DNA of 64,000 nucleotides from Diplodia intermedia (taxonomy: Eukaryota; Ascomycota; Dothideomycetes; Botryosphaeriales; Botryosphaeriaceae): contig JAKEKT010000002.1 of the NCBI GenBank assembly GCA_021495925.1, forward strand, positions 186,001 through 250,000, given 5' to 3'. Each line of letters opens with the position of its first letter. Within the stretch, counting starts at the first letter, position 1. Below the pieces are notes generated by a model. It did no database searches, was not told where the DNA came from, and worked only from the letters and a program-made list of their open reading frames with translations. A program made the position numbers and the translations under genes. Shown one piece after another: positions 63,868 through 64,000 of this stretch.

Positions 63868-64000
63868 ATGTTCGCCGCCCGCAGAAGCGCAGCGAGGGCC
63901 GCCCGCGCCTCGCCCGCCTCCATCGCCCGCCAATCGCGCCGCCCCGCCTCGCACGACGCTCACCACCACGCCGCCGACGCCCATCACGGTCCGAAGGAGG
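63868..64000 (+). CDS. N-terminus of a probable mitochondrial protein (cut by window end)
   Basis: 44 codons run off the right edge. They begin MFAARRSAARAARAS and continue SIARQSRRPASHDAHHHAAD. The Arg/Ala/Ser-rich, acid-free start followed by a His-rich segment is typical of presequences of small nuclear-encoded respiratory-chain subunits in fungi. Identity cannot be fixed from this fragment. The first Met follows cccgccATGTTC. Confidence 0.55.
   Translation, partial: MFAARRSAARAARASPASIARQSRRPASHDAHHHAADAHHGPKE

Noticed and set aside
1..64000. CRISPR array, insertion sequence or retrotransposon
   Set aside because: No regularly spaced repeats, transposase, reverse transcriptase or long terminal repeats were seen on either strand.

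Overview
The window is nuclear DNA of a filamentous ascomycete (Pezizomycotina). It shows GC-rich coding sequence, introns mostly of 46-110 nt with GT-AG ends and CTGAC/CTAAC-like branch sites, fungus-specific transcription factors (Zn2Cys6, C2H2 plus fungal_trans), Lcl3, an intron-containing tRNA-Val and many MFS transporters. I cannot fix the class. Exon models below were spliced by hand from reading frame, splice signals and family conservation. All gene models close in frame except the two cut by the window ends.

Layout. 1-3.3 kb: start of the mitochondrial arginine-specific carbamoyl-phosphate synthase large subunit (minus strand), with a 24-codon arginine-attenuator-like uORF in its leader, then the Lcl3 nuclease. 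4-5.2 kb: an NSUN-type RNA methyltransferase, followed by a gene-poor stretch with a dehydrogenase relic. 6.8-10.9 kb: an MFS transporter and a Zn2Cys6 regulator, convergent. 11.6-19.1 kb: an alpha/beta hydrolase, a secreted beta-lactamase-like protein, an F-box protein, and a small protein ending in a Nup98-type GLEBS-like motif. 19.5-29.9 kb: a FAD monooxygenase, a polysaccharide deacetylase of the Helicobacter HP0310 type, an Old Yellow Enzyme and xanthine dehydrogenase. 31.8-35.7 kb: a 1,141-residue C2H2 regulator. 37-45 kb: a 2-oxoglutarate oxygenase, an SV2-like transporter, a second F-box protein and an unknown membrane protein. 45.8-51 kb: phenol 2-monooxygenase-like and amidase genes, divergent from one promoter. 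51.8-63.2 kb: a p23-like cochaperone, tRNA-Val(AAC), a FAR-17a/AIG1-like membrane protein, a DHA2 drug transporter and a 907-residue disordered protein. The right edge holds the start of a probable mitochondrial protein.

Most interesting signal. The leader of the CPSase LARGE subunit gene carries a two-intron uORF. Its spliced peptide is 24 residues long and matches the arginine attenuator peptide (AAP) residue for residue through the core, with Asp at position 12. The AAP is classically known from the SMALL subunit gene (arg-2/CPA1). This suggests that the second subunit may also be under arginine-dependent ribosome stalling here.

How the genes work together. The 19.5-29.9 kb block could serve purine or aromatic nitrogen scavenging (XDH beside a FAD hydroxylase and a CE4-type hydrolase), but substrates are not readable from sequence. 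The phenol hydroxylase/amidase pair may be co-regulated for aromatic amide use. No PKS, NRPS or terpene backbone was found, so this is not a classical secondary-metabolite cluster.
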